Of a stretch of DNA of 64,000 nt, positions 62,229 to 64,000 are shown piece by piece (the stretch's first letter is position 1; every line of letters starts with the position of its first letter). The translations under genes were made by a program, and so were the position numbers. The DNA is taken from contig JAYQJO010000001.1 of NCBI GenBank assembly GCA_038142205.1, forward strand, positions 2,294,001 through 2,358,000. The letters run 5' to 3'. This stretch comes from UBA7359 sp038142205. Lineage in GTDB: Bacteria; Pseudomonadota; Gammaproteobacteria; Eutrophobiales; Eutrophobiaceae. The notes under the pieces are model-generated. The model saw only the letters and a program-made list of their open reading frames with translations, was not told where the DNA came from and searched no databases.

Positions 62229-64000
62229 TGGACCAGTTAGTAACAGACGTTTTAGTCGAAGAGCTGTTAGGCAGGCGATTACGATCTCTGTCATCGTGCT
62301 TGTTATCTTTGTTCTTGTCGGAGGAGGTTGGGCGGTATTTTCGAAAATATCGGCGGATGCTGCGAAAGCAGAAAATCAAGCTAAGGAAAAAATGGCGCGT
62401 GATATTGCCGCACATGTACAAAAAAGTGTTGCCGGAATAAAAAATCAGCTTACAACTTTGGCAAAAGATCAGGCAATGATTTCATTGTTTGTAGAAAACA
62501 TAGATGTTGATGCGCTAAGTTTGGCTGCAGATGAAAAACAATCTTCATTTAATAATGCGTTAAAACTTCGTTTTCTGAAACCGCGATCTTATGAAGCCGA
62601 TAGTGCAGCCGTGCCTCCATTAAGCTATGCCTCAATCGAAATGCTTAACAAAGCGGAAACTTCAAGCCATGTTAATGCAGAAGCTCATATGTTTGGGACA
62701 CCTAATCAACACGTTGTTTTTATCGAACGGGTTGTTAACGATAGCTTTGAGATAGTCGGTTTAATTCATTTAAGTCTTGATGTTGAAGTCTTTAAAGCTT
62801 TTGCTGAAGGTCTGGTTATAAACGATGGTTATGCAGAATTAATCCAACGTAGTGCTGGAAAAGAAATATCTTTAAATAGTTTTGGTAATAATGCTTTTAA
62901 GAATGGTGAAGCAACAACGGTTAGTGTTAATGATACACGTTGGATTATTGCTTACTGGACTGGTACTGCTGTTGTCGCTGCTGATAGCGCTTCTTCTGGT
63001 TTACCTGTTATTCCGATCGCAATTGTTATCATAATTATTCTTCTCGGTGCGTTTTTTGTTATGAAGAAACGCAATGGAGGTACAGAGCCATCAAATAAAG
63101 ATTCTGAAGATGACTTAATCAGGTATGAAGGTGCTGTCCGTGCCATAGCTGAGGGAGCGCATGCCGGTGTTGAACACATGATTCCTCATTTACCAAAAGG
63201 TGAAAGGATTACCGCGAGTTTGAAACCTCTTTCACAAGGTTTAAGTGGTGATGATGTTACGATGATAGCCCAGCCGCCTGCCAAGGCAGAAACGGTGACA
63301 GAAGAGCCTCCATCAGAAGATAAAGTTTCTGATGACACGCCTCCGGCAGGAACAGATATTGCCGAAGCCTCTGCTCAAGAAGAAATTGCACCGGTTATCT
63401 TTCGAACTTATGACATTCGCGGCGTTGTTGAAGAGACATTAACAGAAAGCGCAGTTGAACAAATTGGTAAAGCCATTGGTACTATGGCACATGAGCAAGG
63501 GCAGCAAGGTATTGTTGTTGCACGTGATGGCAGGCTTTCAAGCCCCATGTTAGGAGAAGCTTTAATTAAAGGTTTGCGTAGTACCGGGCGTGATGTGATT
63601 GATATCGGTGTTGTACCAACGCCGGTTTTATATTTCGCTACTTATCATCTGGAAACAGGTAGCGGCGTTATGATAACCGGAAGTCATAACGCGCCAGAAT
63701 ATAATGGTCTGAAGATAATGCTTGCTGGTAAAACATTAAGTGGCGATGATATTGCTGAAATTCAAAACCGGGTAGCTTCTGGAGAATTTACAACGGGCCA
63801 AGGTGATTTGCGTCATGCTGATATCTCTGCTGACTATGTCCGCCGCATATCTGAGGATATCCCGGTTGCATTAGGCTCTTCATTAAAAGTAGTCGTTGAT
63901 TGTGCTAACGGTGCTGCTGGTACTTTAGCTCCGCAATTACTGAATGCGATTGGTCATGATGTTATAGAAATGTATTGTGATATAGATGGGTCGTTTCCTA
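62221..64000 (+). CDS. algC: Phosphomannomutase/phosphoglucomutase with membrane-anchored N-terminal domain, 5' part
   Basis: Open to the right edge (593 codons seen). ATG 62221 overlaps the dut stop. A basic start (NRRFSRRAVRQ) leads into a membrane helix at about 21-38, an extracytoplasmic domain of about 220 residues, a second helix near 262-280 (PVIPIAIVIIIILLGAFFV), an acidic proline-rich linker, and from about residue 395 the mutase domain. That domain has FRTYDIRGVV, ARDGRLSS and the phosphoserine loop MITGSHNAPEYNGLK. It converts mannose-6-P or glucose-6-P to the 1-phosphates for surface glycans. Long membrane-anchored forms are known in pseudomonads. The 3' end is missing. Confidence 0.9.
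   Translation, partial: MVDGPVSNRRFSRRAVRQAITISVIVLVIFVLVGGGWAVFSKISADAAKAENQAKEKMARDIAAHVQKSVAGIKNQLTTLAKDQAMISLFVENIDVDALSLAADEKQSSFNNALKLRFLKPRSYEADSAAVPPLSYASIEMLNKAETSSHVNAEAHMFGTPNQHVVFIERVVNDSFEIVGLIHLSLDVEVFKAFAEGLVINDGYAELIQRSAGKEISLNSFGNNAFKNGEATTVSVNDTRWIIAYWTGTAVVAADSASSGLPVIPIAIVIIIILLGAFFVMKKRNGGTEPSNKDSEDDLIRYEGAVRAIAEGAHAGVEHMIPHLPKGERITASLKPLSQGLSGDDVTMIAQPPAKAETVTEEPPSEDKVSDDTPPAGTDIAEASAQEEIAPVIFRTYDIRGVVEETLTESAVEQIGKAIGTMAHEQGQQGIVVARDGRLSSPMLGEALIKGLRSTGRDVIDIGVVPTPVLYFATYHLETGSGVMITGSHNAPEYNGLKIMLAGKTLSGDDIAEIQNRVASGEFTTGQGDLRHADISADYVRRISEDIPVALGSSLKVVVDCANGAAGTLAPQLLNAIGHDVIEMYCDIDGSFP

Noticed and set aside
1..64000. Mobile elements, prophage, CRISPR arrays, tRNA or rRNA genes
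   Set aside because: I looked for transposase motifs, evenly spaced repeats, and tRNA arms and found none I could support; the only duplication seen is the nnrU tail.

Overview
This window is a piece of a low-GC gammaproteobacterial chromosome that includes the replication-origin neighbourhood. The evidence is the order mnmE-yidC-yidD-rnpA-rpmH / dnaA-dnaN-recF-gyrB, ilvE next to a lipopolysaccharide core locus, a bioBFHCD-type operon, rpoH-ftsX-ftsE-ftsY, and an aa3/caa3 cytochrome oxidase operon with heme A synthesis genes. I see no transposase, prophage, CRISPR array, rRNA or tRNA gene. Genus cannot be fixed from the sequence; a marine Thiotrichales-like relative is only a guess.

Layout. 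1-1400: end of a rhodanese-like gene, ilvE and a small zinc-binding protein. 1400-10000: an envelope glycan locus (ELM1-like protein, GT4, GT2, O-antigen ligase, three GT9 heptosyltransferase-like enzymes, a sulfotransferase and a DUF6165 protein). 10000-20100: origin region. Two perfect parS palindromes lie inside recF, candidate DnaA boxes flank dnaA, and gyrB carries an in-frame TAG. 20100-25300: comF, then the biotin operon with a BirA-like operator; its bioH-position gene has lost the catalytic serine and the C-terminus. 25500-33600: ctaC, ctaD, a small protein, ctaG, ctaE, a DUF2909 protein, surf1, a thioredoxin-like protein, ctaA and ctaB.

33600-43700: mixed accessory genes. They start with an exported methionine sulfoxide reductase pair, msrB-msrA, in which the MsrA catalytic cysteine codon is an in-frame TGA. 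This is very probably a selenocysteine, and hairpins follow it directly. Then come an ABC exporter, an orphan Hcp, a lipase, a FecR-like protein with a C-terminal frameshift, a SYLF protein, GST, DUF924, NnrU and DUF3179 proteins, and a duplicated fragment of the nnrU 3' end. 43700-47600: rpoH with a perfect CIRCE operator just upstream, then ftsX-ftsE-ftsY. 47700-53800: an M16 peptidase pair, rsmD, coaD, ggt and a methyltransferase. 53800-59020: a HExxH protein, mutM and a Gld-type ABC cluster whose permease gene is frameshifted. 59280-64000: rpmG-rpmB, radC, coaBC, dut and the start of a membrane-anchored algC-type phosphomannomutase.

Most interesting signals: the probable selenoprotein MsrA; the TAG inside the essential gyrB gene; the HrcA/CIRCE operator on rpoH; the esterase-dead BioH homologue; and parS sites embedded in recF. 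Three disruptions (gyrB nonsense, fecR-like and gldF-like frameshifts) should be checked against raw reads before any biological reading, because they could be sequencing errors.
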